Shown: positions 1 to 9,343, counted from the stretch's first letter. The stretch: 64,000 nt of DNA from Flavimaricola marinus (GCF_900184895.1 NZ_FXZK01000001.1:434001-498000), one strand, 5' to 3'. Numbers and translations are program-made. Notes: a model not told the origin generated them from the letters alone.

Positions 1-754
1 CGTCGACGAGCTCGATCCGCTGCGCCGAGGCGGTTCTCAGCGCCTCGGTCTCTTGCGAGGTGGGTGCGCCGAGGATCCTGACCGCATCCGCGGCGAACAG
101 GTTCGGCATGCCGCCGATCATTCCCGCCCCTCCGGCGACGCGAAGCGCGGGCATGACCCTGTCGTCGCCGGTGAAGATCGCCAGATCCGGGAAGTTGCGG
201 ACCAGCGTCAGCGAATTTTCCAGATCCCCCGTCGAATCCTTGATCCCGACGATCCGGCCCCCGAACCGGTGCAGCAACGCCTCGACCAAGGCGGGCGTAA
301 AGGAAATCCGCGAGAACCGGGGGATGTTATAGAGCACCAGATCGATGTCCGACGCCCCGGAACGGTCGATCATGGCGTCGATGAAGGCCACGATCGCGGG
401 ATCGCCCGGATCGGTGTAGTAGAACGGCGGCAACACCAGCGCCGCCCGACAACCCTGCGCCTCGGCCGCTGCCAACATATCGGCAGCTTCCGTCAGGACC
501 GGCGTCATGATGGCGGGCACTTGGCGGTCGGCGGGAATGCCCGCCGCAATGAGCGCGGCGAGCGCCTCGGCCTTTTCACCGGTCGAGAAGGACGCACCCT
601 CGCCCGTGGTGCCGAACACCGACACGAACGAGCAGCCGTCGCTTAGAACCCGGTCGCAATGCGCCGCCAGCGCGGCGACATTGATTCGGTATGCCGCATC
701 GACCGGCGTCACCGCAGCACAGACGACTCCACTTAGTTCAGCCTTGTTCGACAC
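1..754 (-). CDS. dihydrodipicolinate synthase/N-acetylneuraminate lyase family protein (partial, 3' end off window)
   Basis: Member of the DapA/NanA class I aldolase family, a TIM-barrel enzyme using a Schiff-base lysine on pyruvate or a 2-oxoacid. About 251 codons are visible and the stop lies beyond the left edge. The translation shows the GTTGEG loop (residues 48-53), FYY (111-113), the catalytic Tyr in YNIP (Tyr142) and the Schiff-base Lys in GIKDST (Lys172). I chose the GTG at 754 because TAGGAG lies 6 nt upstream; no ATG fits. It is divergent from a TRAP transporter, so a role in catabolism of an imported sugar acid or amino acid derivative is an inference. The exact substrate (dihydrodipicolinate, sialate, deoxy-sugar acid, hydroxyproline intermediate) cannot be decided from sequence. 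Confidence 0.88.
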   Translation of the reverse strand, partial: MSNKAELSGVVCAAVTPVDAAYRINVAALAAHCDRVLSDGCSFVSVFGTTGEGASFSTGEKAEALAALIAAGIPADRQVPAIMTPVLTEAADMLAAAEAQGCRAALVLPPFYYTDPGDPAIVAFIDAMIDRSGASDIDLVLYNIPRFSRISFTPALVEALLHRFGGRIVGIKDSTGDLENSLTLVRNFPDLAIFTGDDRVMPALRVAGGAGMIGGMPNLFAADAVRILGAPTSQETEALRTASAQRIELVD

Positions 755-774
755 GCGGTTCTCCTACGGCTTTC

Positions 775-791
775 AACTGATACAATCAGTT
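775..791. promoter_or_regulatory. 17-bp palindrome in the dapA-like/dctP divergent promoter region
   Basis: AACTGAT-ACA-ATCAGTT is a perfect 7+7 bp inverted repeat with a 3-nt spacer, 20 bp before the GTG start of the minus-strand aldolase-family gene. Its size suits a dimeric repressor. No regulator gene lies next to it in the window, so the protein that binds is unknown and may lie beyond the left edge. Confidence 0.4.
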
Positions 792-923
792 ATTCGATTA
801 GTGATGCAATCAATGTTTACATCACAGATTGAATGATGCAAGCTCCACCTGTCGAAATTTGGCTATGCAGGGCAAAATCTGCCAAACTGAGTTGCGGCCA
901 ATGACTTGCAAAGGAGGAACTGC

Positions 924-1925
924 ATGTTGACCCGTCGAACAGCGCTCGTTGCGCTATCCACCATTTCAGCCCTGGCGCTCACCGCAGGCGCCGCGCTCGC
1001 GGATGATCCGATCGAAGTGAAATTCACGACGGTTTCGGTCCCCACCGACCTGCACACGCAGGCGATGACGGTGTTCAAGGAGACACTCGACGCGCTGGAA
1101 CCGGACGCGCTGGATATCCAGCTCTACGATTCGGGGTCGCTCTTTGGCCAGAACGGCGACCTTGACGCGCTTCAGCGCGGCAATGCCGAAATGGCCTATG
1201 TGTCGTTCCAGCTTATCGCGGACGCGATCCCGCAGTTTGGCCTTCTGACGGCCGGCTATCTGTTCCAGAACGCCGACCACTACCGGGCCTTCATGGAAAG
1301 CGACATCGGCGCAGAGTTCAAAGACACGGTCCGGGAGGAAATGGGGATCGAGCTTTTGGCCGTCTGCTATCTGGGCACCCGTCAGTTGAACCTGCGCTCG
1401 GCGATGGACATCCAGACCCCCGCCGATCTTGAAGGGCTAAAGCTGCGGATGCCCGGCTCTGATGCGTGGCTGTTCCTTGGCAATGCCCTCGGAGCCAACC
1501 CGACGCCTCTGCCGTTCTCGGAAGTCTACCTCGGCCTGCAGACCGGCACGATCGACGCACAGGACAACCCGCTTCCTACCGTGGACGCCGCGAAGTTCTA
1601 TGAGGTCACCGAACAGATCACCCTGACAAATCACTTGGTCGATGGTCTGCCGATGGCGGTGAACCTGCAAACCTGGGAGCAGCTGAGCGAAGAACAGCGC
1701 GGCCATATGGTCGAGGCCGCTCAGGCCGCTTGCGACTGGAACAACGAGCGCCGCTACGAAGAAGAGGCGCGTCTGGTGTCGTTCTTCGAAGAACAAGGGC
1801 TGACCGTCACCGAACCTGATCTGGATGCGTTCCGCAGCCACGTACAAGAGGTCTACATGACGTCTGACCGTGCCGCGGACTGGCCCGAAGGCTGGGTCGA
1901 AAAGATCAACGCGCTGGCGAACTGA
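924..1925 (+). CDS. dctP: TRAP transporter substrate-binding protein, DctP family
   Basis: Periplasmic solute receptor of a tripartite ATP-independent periplasmic importer. The 333-residue protein starts with a signal peptide (RR near residue 4, hydrophobic stretch, ALA-D cleavage near residue 26). The DctP core follows, including the region with Leu-Arg-Met-Pro-Gly (about 168-172), where the family arginine binds the ligand carboxylate, and GLQTGTIDAQDNP. The ATG at 924 is preceded by AAAGGAGG at ideal spacing; an in-frame ATG at 906 lacks a ribosome site. dctQ and dctM follow directly, making a complete TRAP operon. The substrate is not identifiable; a carboxylated compound is expected from the family. 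Confidence 0.93.
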   Translation: MLTRRTALVALSTISALALTAGAALADDPIEVKFTTVSVPTDLHTQAMTVFKETLDALEPDALDIQLYDSGSLFGQNGDLDALQRGNAEMAYVSFQLIADAIPQFGLLTAGYLFQNADHYRAFMESDIGAEFKDTVREEMGIELLAVCYLGTRQLNLRSAMDIQTPADLEGLKLRMPGSDAWLFLGNALGANPTPLPFSEVYLGLQTGTIDAQDNPLPTVDAAKFYEVTEQITLTNHLVDGLPMAVNLQTWEQLSEEQRGHMVEAAQAACDWNNERRYEEEARLVSFFEEQGLTVTEPDLDAFRSHVQEVYMTSDRAADWPEGWVEKINALAN

Positions 1926-1935
1926 TTGGCGACGA

Positions 1936-2439
1936 ATGCCTAGCAACTCTAGGACAACGGGAGCCAGTGTTCTGATCTGGCTCAAGAGGGGCGCCGATGC
2001 AGTCGGCGTCCTGCTCTTTCTCGCCGCCTTCAGCGGTTTCATCATTCAGGTGTTCTGGCGCTATGTGCTGAACGATCCGCTGGCCTGGACCGAAGAAGTG
2101 GTGATGATCTGCTTCATCTGGACGGTGTTCTGGGCCGCCGCCTTCATGGTTCCGGTGCGCGAGCATGTGTCGTTCGACGTCGTCTACGATGTCGTCGGAG
2201 CACAGACCAAGCGCAGCTTTACCGCCATATCGCTGTCGGCCATCGTCGTCGCCTTTGTCTGGCTGGTTCCCTACACGTGGGACTATCTCGATTTCCTGAC
2301 GCGCAAGAAATCCCCGGTGCTACGGATACAGATGCACTGGATCTACGGCTGCTACATCCTGTTCGTCGCCGCCTTCGCGGCCCAATCGGCCTGGCGTCTG
2401 GCTCAACTCTTCCGCCCCAACTGGCGCGACCAACTGTAA
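1936..2439 (+). CDS. dctQ: TRAP transporter small permease, DctQ family
   Basis: Small four-helix membrane subunit (167 aa) that couples the binding protein to the large permease. Hydrophobic segments lie near residues 18-38, 56-72, 88-108 and 128-150, and the typical 'WRYVLNDPLAWTEEV' stretch of the DctQ family is present. I took the ATG at 1936, 10 bp after the dctP stop; upstream in-frame codons overlap dctP and code for an Arg-rich shadow. It lies between dctP and dctM in the usual order. Confidence 0.9.
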   Translation: MPSNSRTTGASVLIWLKRGADAVGVLLFLAAFSGFIIQVFWRYVLNDPLAWTEEVVMICFIWTVFWAAAFMVPVREHVSFDVVYDVVGAQTKRSFTAISLSAIVVAFVWLVPYTWDYLDFLTRKKSPVLRIQMHWIYGCYILFVAAFAAQSAWRLAQLFRPNWRDQL

Positions 2440-2455
2440 GGATAGGCCCGGTCCG

Positions 2456-3754
2456 ATGATCGCCTCCATCGCATTTCCGCTGATGATCGCCATTCTGGTC
2501 ATCACGACGGTCATGGGGATGCCGCTCGGCATTTCGATGATCGTGTCCTCCATCTTTTACCTGATTATGAGCGGCCGCGACGTGGGCCTTGCCGCCGAAA
2601 TGGTGCTCAACGGCGTCTTCGGCAACTTTGTCGCGCTGGCGGTGCCGCTGTTCATCTTTGCGGCCAACATCATGAACGCGTCAAAGATCTCGGACAGGCT
2701 GCTCAACTTTGCGCTCGCGATGGTGGGCCGATTGCCGGGCGGGTTGGCGCAGGTCAATATCTTTACCAGCCTCCTGTTTTCGGGGATGAGCGGGAGCGCG
2801 GTGTCCGACGTCGCCGGCGTCGGCAAGATCCTGACCAACATGATGACCGAGGGCGACCGGTATCCCCGTGGATTTGCAGGCGCGGTCACGGCCACCTCCT
2901 CGGTCGTCGGGCCGATCTTTCCGCCTTCTATCCCGATGGTATTCTATGCGCTGATCTCGTCCACCTCTGTCGGAGCGCTGTTTCTGGGTGGCGTCGTCCC
3001 GGCGCTGATGGTCGTCGTCACGCTGGGGATCGTCGTGGGCATCGCCGCCAAGATGCGCGGATTTCCCATCGAAAAGGCGGTCCCGCTGCGCCTGATCCCA
3101 ATCATCATCCTGCGCGCCATCCCGCCCCTGATGATGCCTGTGATCCTGTTGGGCGGCATCTACACCGGAGCCTTCACCCCGACCGAAGCTGCGGCGGTTT
3201 CGGCCTTCTACGCGCTGCTTTTGGCGGTCTTTGCCTACCGCTCCATCGGCCTCGCCGAGTTCTTTGAGGTGGTCCATTCCACGGTCAAGACGACGGCGGT
3301 CGTGACCATCGTTCTATGCGGCGCGTTCATCTTCAACTACGTCGTCACCATCGAACGCATTCCGCAGTCCGTCTTTCTGTTCTTTGACCAGTTCGAGCTG
3401 AACACGGTCATGTTTTTTCTGATGATCAACCTGCTGTATCTCGTGCTTGGGTGCTTTCTCGACGTGTCGACGATCATGCTCGTCATCACGCCGCTGTTCA
3501 TCCCCACCGCTGCCGCTCTGGGGATCGATCTGCACCACTTTGGCATCGTCATCGTCTTTAACATGATGATCGGGCTCATCACTCCGCCCTATGGGATATT
3601 GCTGTTTATCATCAAGGCGCTGAACGGGATTCCATTGGGCGAGATGATCCGCGAGATCTGGCTGTTCATCGGGGTGCTGATCGCATTGCTGATGATCATC
3701 ACCTATGTGCCTTCGCTCAGCCTTTGGCTGCCGAGGTTTGCCGGCTTGCTTTGA
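2456..3754 (+). CDS. dctM: TRAP transporter large permease, DctM family
   Basis: The 432-residue large membrane subunit of the TRAP importer, which carries solute using a sodium or proton gradient. It is hydrophobic throughout with about a dozen predicted helices. Family signatures include LFIFAANIMN (about 64-73), the SGMSGSAVSD loop (about 110-119) and GLITPPYG near the C-terminus (about 373-380). It begins 16 bp after dctQ. The next gene (kinase) is convergent, and I saw no clear terminator in the 165 bp between them. Confidence 0.93.
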   Translation: MIASIAFPLMIAILVITTVMGMPLGISMIVSSIFYLIMSGRDVGLAAEMVLNGVFGNFVALAVPLFIFAANIMNASKISDRLLNFALAMVGRLPGGLAQVNIFTSLLFSGMSGSAVSDVAGVGKILTNMMTEGDRYPRGFAGAVTATSSVVGPIFPPSIPMVFYALISSTSVGALFLGGVVPALMVVVTLGIVVGIAAKMRGFPIEKAVPLRLIPIIILRAIPPLMMPVILLGGIYTGAFTPTEAAAVSAFYALLLAVFAYRSIGLAEFFEVVHSTVKTTAVVTIVLCGAFIFNYVVTIERIPQSVFLFFDQFELNTVMFFLMINLLYLVLGCFLDVSTIMLVITPLFIPTAAALGIDLHHFGIVIVFNMMIGLITPPYGILLFIIKALNGIPLGEMIREIWLFIGVLIALLMIITYVPSLSLWLPRFAGLL

Positions 3755-3919
3755 CGGCCTTTCATCTTAAACGCGGTCAGGGCCGTGTTCATGACGGCAC
3801 CTGCCCGTTGGGACGGCCCGACAAGCGTGTCCTTGCTGCATGATACCGTTGGCCTACACACAAACGCTGTGCGTCGGTTCTTCGGCCAATCTGGCGGGCG
3901 CCGCTTGCGGGCAGCGCCG

Positions 3920-4783
3920 TTACACCCCGCCCGCCACGTGGCGTGCTGCGGACAGGTTCGCGGCCCGCACGGCCTCTGCATAGCTCGATCCTTGCGTGAG
4001 AGTGCCGATCAGGACGCCGATGAAATGGTCCCCCGCGCCGTGGGTCGAGACAACGTCGACTTTCTCGCCCGGAACGACGCCCGCCGCGTCGCCGGCGTGA
4101 TAGGCAACACCGCTGCCGCCTGCCGTGACGATGGCGCATTCAAATCGCGCGGCCAGAGCCTTGGCCGCCTCCGCAGCCGCAGGCAGGCTGTCGACCGTTG
4201 CGCCGCACATGGCCTGGGCCTCGATCGAGTTGACGACGACGATATCGACGAGGTCCAGAAAGGTTTCGCTCATCTCGCGCCACGGGGCCGCATTCAAACA
4301 GACGGCCACCCCCCTTTGGCGGGCCATCTGCGCCGCGGCGATGTTCACCGGCTCGGGGATTTCGTTCTGTAGGACGAGATAGCGGGCGTCTTGCCAAAGC
4401 GCGTCGTCCGAAAGGCCCTGCGGGTCGATCTGCAGATTTGCCCCCGACACGATAACCGCGCCGTAATCGCCACTGGCATCGCTGATGGCGACGCTCATGC
4501 CGGTCCCTGCCCCGGCGATCCGGGCGATGTGACCGGTCTGGACCCCGGTTTGCCCAAGGTGGGCCAGCGTGAATGCCGCAAAGTCGTCCTGCCCAACGGC
4601 CGACACCAGACGAGTCGGGCTTCCGCTCCGCGCCGCCGAGACGGCCTGATTGCCGCCCTTGCCGCCGAACTTGGGATGCCAGGATTGGCCGGTGACCGTC
4701 TCGCCCGCTGCCGGTCGGTGCGGCGCGTTCACGAATATGTCGTAGTGGATCGAGCCGACGACGACGATGGCGGGCGAGGTCAT
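3920..4783 (-). CDS. ribokinase-like PfkB family carbohydrate kinase
   Basis: A 287-residue ATP-dependent sugar kinase and the last gene of the minus-strand sugar operon. It shows the N-terminal PfkB glycine motif (GGKGGNQAVSAAR, about 40-52) and the C-terminal anion-hole/catalytic-base motif, here GAGDHF, where most ribokinases have GAGDT/S/A-F; the aspartate is kept. Start: GTG (4792) abuts the regulator stop, but AGGTG lies 6 nt upstream of the ATG at 4783, which I prefer. Its operon position suggests it phosphorylates the imported or isomerised sugar. Ribose, another pentose or a ketohexose are all possible. Confidence 0.88.
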   Translation of the reverse strand: MTSPAIVVVGSIHYDIFVNAPHRPAAGETVTGQSWHPKFGGKGGNQAVSAARSGSPTRLVSAVGQDDFAAFTLAHLGQTGVQTGHIARIAGAGTGMSVAISDASGDYGAVIVSGANLQIDPQGLSDDALWQDARYLVLQNEIPEPVNIAAAQMARQRGVAVCLNAAPWREMSETFLDLVDIVVVNSIEAQAMCGATVDSLPAAAEAAKALAARFECAIVTAGGSGVAYHAGDAAGVVPGEKVDVVSTHGAGDHFIGVLIGTLTQGSSYAEAVRAANLSAARHVAGGV

Positions 4784-4792
4784 GGCAGGCAC

Positions 4793-5656
4793 CTATGGCT
4801 TTCGTTTGGCATCGACGGATTGCATCGTCTTGGACAATTGCGTTTCGGCCAAGGCGAAATCGCGCTGTGCCACACCGACGAAGACCGCGTCCATGATGCT
4901 GAGCTGCGCAATCCGCGCCGCCGCATTCTCGCCCAGCAAGGGCGAGCCCTGCGCGGTCGAACACAGGGTCACGTCGGCCAGCTCGGCCAGTGGCGAACCG
5001 GCGTAGTTGGTCAGCGCGATGCTGCGGGCTCCGTTCTGACGGGCCAGCGTGACCGCCTCGATCACCGCCATGGTCGAACCGGAATGCGAGACCGCGACGA
5101 CGACATCGTCGGGGCCGAGCAACGAGGCGGACATCATCATCATGTGAGTGTCGTCGTAGATGTTGCTGCGCAGTCCGATCCGGAGGAACTTGTGCGACAC
5201 GTCGCGGGCGATCTGGGCGGAACCGCCCAAGCCGTAGAAGTCGCGATTGCGTGCGGCATAGAGCAGGTCGGCCGCACGATCGAACGCGGCCATGTCTAGG
5301 ATCGACATGGTTTCCTCGATCGCCTGCATCGCGGTGTTGAAGACCTTCTTGACGATGTCGGCCGAACTGTCCTCGGGCGAGATCTCCGCATGCAGCGATG
5401 CCACGTCGGATTCGCGGTAGGACACCAGCGCTGCCCGAAAATCGCGATAGCCGTTGAACCCGAGCTTCTTGGCGATCTTGACCACCATCGCATCCGAGAC
5501 ACCGGCATCGTCGGCCACTTCGCGGATCGAGGTCGTCAGGTCGAGGTCCTTGCGGCCAGTGATGGTATTGACCACCCGCGCCTCGAGCGGCGTCATCAGC
5601 GGCATCCGCATCCGAACCTGAGCACCAACAGTCCGCGGGTCGATATTCACATTCAT
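4793..5656 (-). CDS. MurR/RpiR family transcriptional regulator (HTH-SIS)
   Basis: A 287-residue regulator with an N-terminal RpiR helix-turn-helix (about 20-90, 'SIREVADDAGVSDAMVVKIAKKLGF') and a C-terminal SIS sugar-phosphate isomerase fold (about 120-260, 'GLGGSAQIARD' and 'SHSGSTMAVIEA'). Such proteins sense phosphosugars. It overlaps the permease stop by 4 bp (ATGA) and is followed with no gap by the kinase, so it is probably an autoregulated local controller of the sugar operon. Its operator was not identified. Confidence 0.9.
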   Translation of the reverse strand: MNVNIDPRTVGAQVRMRMPLMTPLEARVVNTITGRKDLDLTTSIREVADDAGVSDAMVVKIAKKLGFNGYRDFRAALVSYRESDVASLHAEISPEDSSADIVKKVFNTAMQAIEETMSILDMAAFDRAADLLYAARNRDFYGLGGSAQIARDVSHKFLRIGLRSNIYDDTHMMMMSASLLGPDDVVVAVSHSGSTMAVIEAVTLARQNGARSIALTNYAGSPLAELADVTLCSTAQGSPLLGENAAARIAQLSIMDAVFVGVAQRDFALAETQLSKTMQSVDAKRKP

Positions 5657-6633
5657 CCTTTTCCCCGGGTGGCCCGGTCAATCAGCATCGCGACGATGAT
5701 GATAATACCGGTGGCGAGAAGTTGATAGAACGCTTGAACGTTCATCAGGGTCAGCCCGTTGCGCAGCGATCCCAGAATAACGGCGCCAAGAAGCGTGCCG
5801 ATCACCGACCCCTTTCCGCCCATCAGGGATGCCCCGCCGATGGCGGCTGCGGCGATGGCGTCGAGCTCCCACAGATTGCCCATGGTCGGATCGGCCGCCC
5901 CCAACCGTCCCATGAGGATCATCGAGGCCAGGGCCGCCAGCCCCCCTGAGAGCATGTAGACCGTGATCTTGGTCCGGGCGACCGGAACACCGGCGATCCG
6001 GGCGGCTTCGGGATTGCCGCCAACCGCGAGGATGTATTCCCCCAGCGGGCTTCGGTTCAGCACGATCCACAGGATCGCGGCGACGACGGCGACGATTACC
6101 ACCGGCACCGGAATGCCAGCCAGATCGCCGTTGATGAAGGACCGGAACTCCGGCGGTATGCCAAAGATCGGGTTCCCGCCGGTAAAGATCAGCGACAGGG
6201 CGCGATACAGCGACAGGCCTCCGAGCGTCACGATGAAGGGCTGCAACCCGGCATAGGCAATCAGCGCACCGTTGAAAAAGCCACAAAGCATCCCAGCCCC
6301 GAGGGCGGCGAGCAAGGCCAGCGGCAGCGGCACCCCCGCCACCATCAGGCTCGCCCCGGCGACGGCCGATAGCGCAGCGGTCGGGCCGACAGACAGGTCG
6401 ATGCCGCCAGAAATGATGACGAAGGTCATCCCCAGCGCGATGCAGGCATTGATCGACGATTGCTGCAGGATGTTGAGCAGATTGGGAGCGGTCAGAAAGA
6501 CCGGGCTCAGCACTCCGAAGACGACGAAGATGAGGATCAGGCCCAGGAGGGTGCCCGCATCGCGCAGGTTGAAGGCGGCCGGCAGAAGGCTCTTGAGGCC
6601 GCGCGCCCGGGCGATATCGGTCTGGTCAGTCAT
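5653..6633 (-). CDS. sugar ABC transporter permease, RbsC type
   Basis: A 326-residue inner-membrane permease of the BPD_transp_2 (ribose/xylose/galactose) family. It has eight to ten hydrophobic segments and the family signature 'GGIDLSVGPTAALSAV' near residues 73-88. It overlaps the upstream ATPase by 8 bp and the downstream regulator by 4 bp, showing translational coupling. With the ATPase and binding protein it forms a complete CUT2 importer. Confidence 0.92.
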   Translation of the reverse strand: MTDQTDIARARGLKSLLPAAFNLRDAGTLLGLILIFVVFGVLSPVFLTAPNLLNILQQSSINACIALGMTFVIISGGIDLSVGPTAALSAVAGASLMVAGVPLPLALLAALGAGMLCGFFNGALIAYAGLQPFIVTLGGLSLYRALSLIFTGGNPIFGIPPEFRSFINGDLAGIPVPVVIVAVVAAILWIVLNRSPLGEYILAVGGNPEAARIAGVPVARTKITVYMLSGGLAALASMILMGRLGAADPTMGNLWELDAIAAAAIGGASLMGGKGSVIGTLLGAVILGSLRNGLTLMNVQAFYQLLATGIIIIVAMLIDRATRGKG

Positions 6634-8173
6634 GATGGGCCTCTTGCGGCTGTGGCGGCTCTTGCGGAGCCCGCGCTTTGGATTGGGGAATGGCGTGGGC
6701 GGCGATCCGGCCTTCGGTGATCTCGTCGCCGGACAAGGTCGCGGCGATCCGGCCCTCGCGCATCACAACGACGCGGTCGGACACGCGCAGGATTTCCGTC
6801 ATCTCGGAGCTGACGACGACGATCGCCTTGCCCGCCGCTGCCAGCGTCTCGATCAGCTCGTAAATCTCGGATTTCGCACCGATATCGATGCCCCGCGTCG
6901 GCTCGTCGAACAGCAGGATATCGACGTCGGCGGCCAGCCAGCGGCCGATGATCGCCTTTTGCTGATTGCCGCCTGAGAACAGGCCGATCGCGCGATCTAC
7001 GTCCGGCGGGCGCAGGTGCATCTGCTCCATCAGTGCGGTCGCTTCCTTGCGAAGCGCCTTTCTGCGGATCAGTCCGAAGGACGAAAAGGTCTCCATGCAG
7101 GGCAAGGCGATATTCGATGCAACGCTGCGATCACGGACGATGCCGTCCTTCTTGCGTTCTTCGGGAACGAGGCCGATCCCGGCGTGGATCGCGTCACGAG
7201 GGGAGCGGAAATGGCAGGTCCTCCCGTCCTTGACGATGGTGCCGGTGGAGGCCCGGTCGATGCCCGCCACGAGGCGCAGCATCTCGGTGCGGCCGGAGCC
7301 GACGAGGCCGGCGACGCCAAGCACCTCGCCCTTGTGCAAGGTGAAGCCGGCACCCGAAATCAGCCGACCGTCACCCAGATCAGAGACCGACAAGGCGACC
7401 TCATCGGTGGCGTGGCTGACGTGCCCCTCGGTCTGAACATCCCGGCCGACCATCCGGGCGATGATCTCGGCTTCGCTGGTCTCGGCGATCGTCACGGTCG
7501 TCACGAAACGGCCGTCGCGCAAGACGGTGGCGCGGTCGCAGACCCGGAACACCTCGTTCATCTTGTGCGAGACATAGATGATCGATTTGCCCTGCCCCGC
7601 GAGCTTTTCAATGAGCGCGGCAAGGTTGTCGAATTCGGGCGGAGTCAGCGACGATGTCGGTTCATCCATCGCGATGATGCGGGCGTCATCGAGCAACGCG
7701 CGGGCGATCTCGACGATCTGCTGCTGAGCGACCTTCAGCTCCGACACAGGGCGGGACGGCTCGATCGCGGGATCGAGGTCTGCCAGGATGGCGCGGGCGC
7801 GGGCCTCTTGCGCGCGGCGGTCGACGAGCAGCCCACCGGCCTTGGAAAGCGGCCGCCCCAGAAAGATGTTCTGCGCGACGGTCAGGGCCGGGATCAGCTG
7901 CAATTCCTGATGGATCATCGCGATGCCTGCGGCGCGGGCGCTCTTAGGGTCCGTCAGGTTGACGGGGGTGCCGTCGATGAGGATGCGCCCGGCATTCGCG
8001 GCAAAGACCGCCGACAGGATATTGAGCATCGTCGATTTGCCGGCACCGTTCTCTCCAAGAAGGCCGTGAACCTCGCCGGGCATGACGGAGAAGGACACGT
8101 CGTCGAGGGCCTTGATGCCGGGAAAGCTCTTCTGGATGCCCTCCAGACGCAAGCGTGCAGTTGCCTCTGCCAC
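6626..8173 (-). CDS. sugar ABC transporter ATP-binding protein, RbsA type (two nucleotide-binding domains)
   Basis: A 515-residue CUT2-family ATPase with two tandem ABC domains. Domain 1 has Walker A GENGAGKS (about 40-47) and Walker B IIAMDEPTSSL. Domain 2 has the degenerate P-loop GLVGSGRTE typical of RbsA, signature LFSGGNQQKA and Walker B ILLFDEPTRGID. It energises the RbsC-type permease encoded just downstream (8 bp overlap). A 10-bp hairpin separates it from the binding-protein gene. Confidence 0.93.
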   Translation of the reverse strand: MAEATARLRLEGIQKSFPGIKALDDVSFSVMPGEVHGLLGENGAGKSTMLNILSAVFAANAGRILIDGTPVNLTDPKSARAAGIAMIHQELQLIPALTVAQNIFLGRPLSKAGGLLVDRRAQEARARAILADLDPAIEPSRPVSELKVAQQQIVEIARALLDDARIIAMDEPTSSLTPPEFDNLAALIEKLAGQGKSIIYVSHKMNEVFRVCDRATVLRDGRFVTTVTIAETSEAEIIARMVGRDVQTEGHVSHATDEVALSVSDLGDGRLISGAGFTLHKGEVLGVAGLVGSGRTEMLRLVAGIDRASTGTIVKDGRTCHFRSPRDAIHAGIGLVPEERKKDGIVRDRSVASNIALPCMETFSSFGLIRRKALRKEATALMEQMHLRPPDVDRAIGLFSGGNQQKAIIGRWLAADVDILLFDEPTRGIDIGAKSEIYELIETLAAAGKAIVVVSSEMTEILRVSDRVVVMREGRIAATLSGDEITEGRIAAHAIPQSKARAPQEPPQPQEAHHD

Positions 8174-8204
8174 GGTCGATCCTCCCCTGTTGGTTTGCGA
8201 AAGT

Positions 8205-8233
8205 GGAGCGCCGCGATAGCTCTGCGGCGCTCC
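8205..8233. promoter_or_regulatory. intercistronic hairpin between binding-protein and ATPase genes
   Basis: GGAGCGCCGC and GCGGCGCTCC form a perfect 10-bp stem around a 9-nt loop, in the 74-bp gap after the stop of the binding-protein gene and before the ATPase start (minus strand). There is no T-tract, so it is more likely an mRNA-stabilising or attenuating element than a full terminator. Such elements commonly raise binding protein over membrane components. Confidence 0.55.
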
Positions 8234-8247
8234 GGATCGGGCTCAGA

Positions 8248-9300
8248 TCACTCGGCCAGCAGAGTGGCGCGCAGCGCGGCGGTGTCTTCGACGGCATAGG
8301 CGTCGATATTGTCTGCGGTGATCAGGGCTTGCGGCGTGGCGACGACGCGGGGCAGATCCTGCCCGGCCAGCAAGCGCAGCGCGACCTCCATCGCGACCTC
8401 TCCGGTCAGAACCGGAAAGCTGTCGACAGTGCCGGTCAGGTCACCGGCCCGGATCGACGCATAGGCGTCCGAGATCCCGTCCGTGCCGAACACGGCGACC
8501 TGATCGGCCAGACCGGCGGCCTTGACCGCCTCGACAACGCCCAGCGCCATGCCGTCGTTGTTGGCATAGAAACCGATCAGATCCGGGTGTTGCTGCAGGA
8601 TTGTCGATGCCGCGTCGTAGGCGGTCTCGCGGCTCCAGTTCGCCGGAATGCTGGCAACGACCTCGAAATCTCCGCCAGCCTCGATGGTGGCGGTGAAGCC
8701 ATCGGTGCGCTGCCCTGCGGCGAACACGCCCGGCTGCCCTTCGATCACCGCGACCTTGCCACCCTCGGCATTGTCAATGAACCATTGAGCGACCCGCACG
8801 CCGTTGTCGCGCTGCACGTTGCCCACATATTGCGCGACCGATGGGATCACGGCGTCATTGACGTTGACGACGACCATGCCCTCGGACAGGGCGCTCTCAA
8901 GCGCCGGTTGCAGGTTGTTGTCGGTCTGCGGCGACATGAGCAACGCGTCATAGCCTTGCAGGATCATGTTTTCCGCGATGGACAACTGACCAAGCTGATC
9001 GCCCTCGCTGGGGGCGGCCTGATAGGCAAAGCCGACGTTGCTCGCGTCGGCGGCAGACTGATAACCGATGCCGAGCGAGCGCCAGTATTCGTTGGTCAGG
9101 GTCTTGGACACGCCACCCACGCGGGTGCCGTCGGCCGGTGTCGGCATGGGGCCAAAGCTGGCCTCGAGCTGCGACCAGTCGATCCGGTCGGGTTCGACGT
9201 CGGAGTTGAGCGGCGCGAGGTCCTGCGCGGCGGCAAGGTTGGCCGTCGCCGCCATCAGGCCGGCCACCAGCATGGATCTCAAAGGTGTCGGGTAGTTCAT
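8248..9300 (-). CDS. sugar ABC transporter substrate-binding protein (RbsB/Peripla_BP_4 type)
   Basis: A 350-residue periplasmic receptor. Signal peptide at residues 1-25 (LVAGLMAATANLAAAQD), then a periplasmic binding protein type 1 fold with 'QGYDALLMSPQTDNNLQPAL' and 'YANNDGMALGVVEAVK', the usual sugar-contacting segments. GGGAGGAG precedes the ATG. It lies between the isomerase and the ATPase genes. Ligand unknown; the family binds ribose, xylose, allose and similar sugars. Confidence 0.92.
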   Translation of the reverse strand: MNYPTPLRSMLVAGLMAATANLAAAQDLAPLNSDVEPDRIDWSQLEASFGPMPTPADGTRVGGVSKTLTNEYWRSLGIGYQSAADASNVGFAYQAAPSEGDQLGQLSIAENMILQGYDALLMSPQTDNNLQPALESALSEGMVVVNVNDAVIPSVAQYVGNVQRDNGVRVAQWFIDNAEGGKVAVIEGQPGVFAAGQRTDGFTATIEAGGDFEVVASIPANWSRETAYDAASTILQQHPDLIGFYANNDGMALGVVEAVKAAGLADQVAVFGTDGISDAYASIRAGDLTGTVDSFPVLTGEVAMEVALRLLAGQDLPRVVATPQALITADNIDAYAVEDTAALRATLLAE

Positions 9301-9343
9301 TGGGTCTCCTCCCTTTATGAATTGATGTCTGAGTTGTAAAGTT

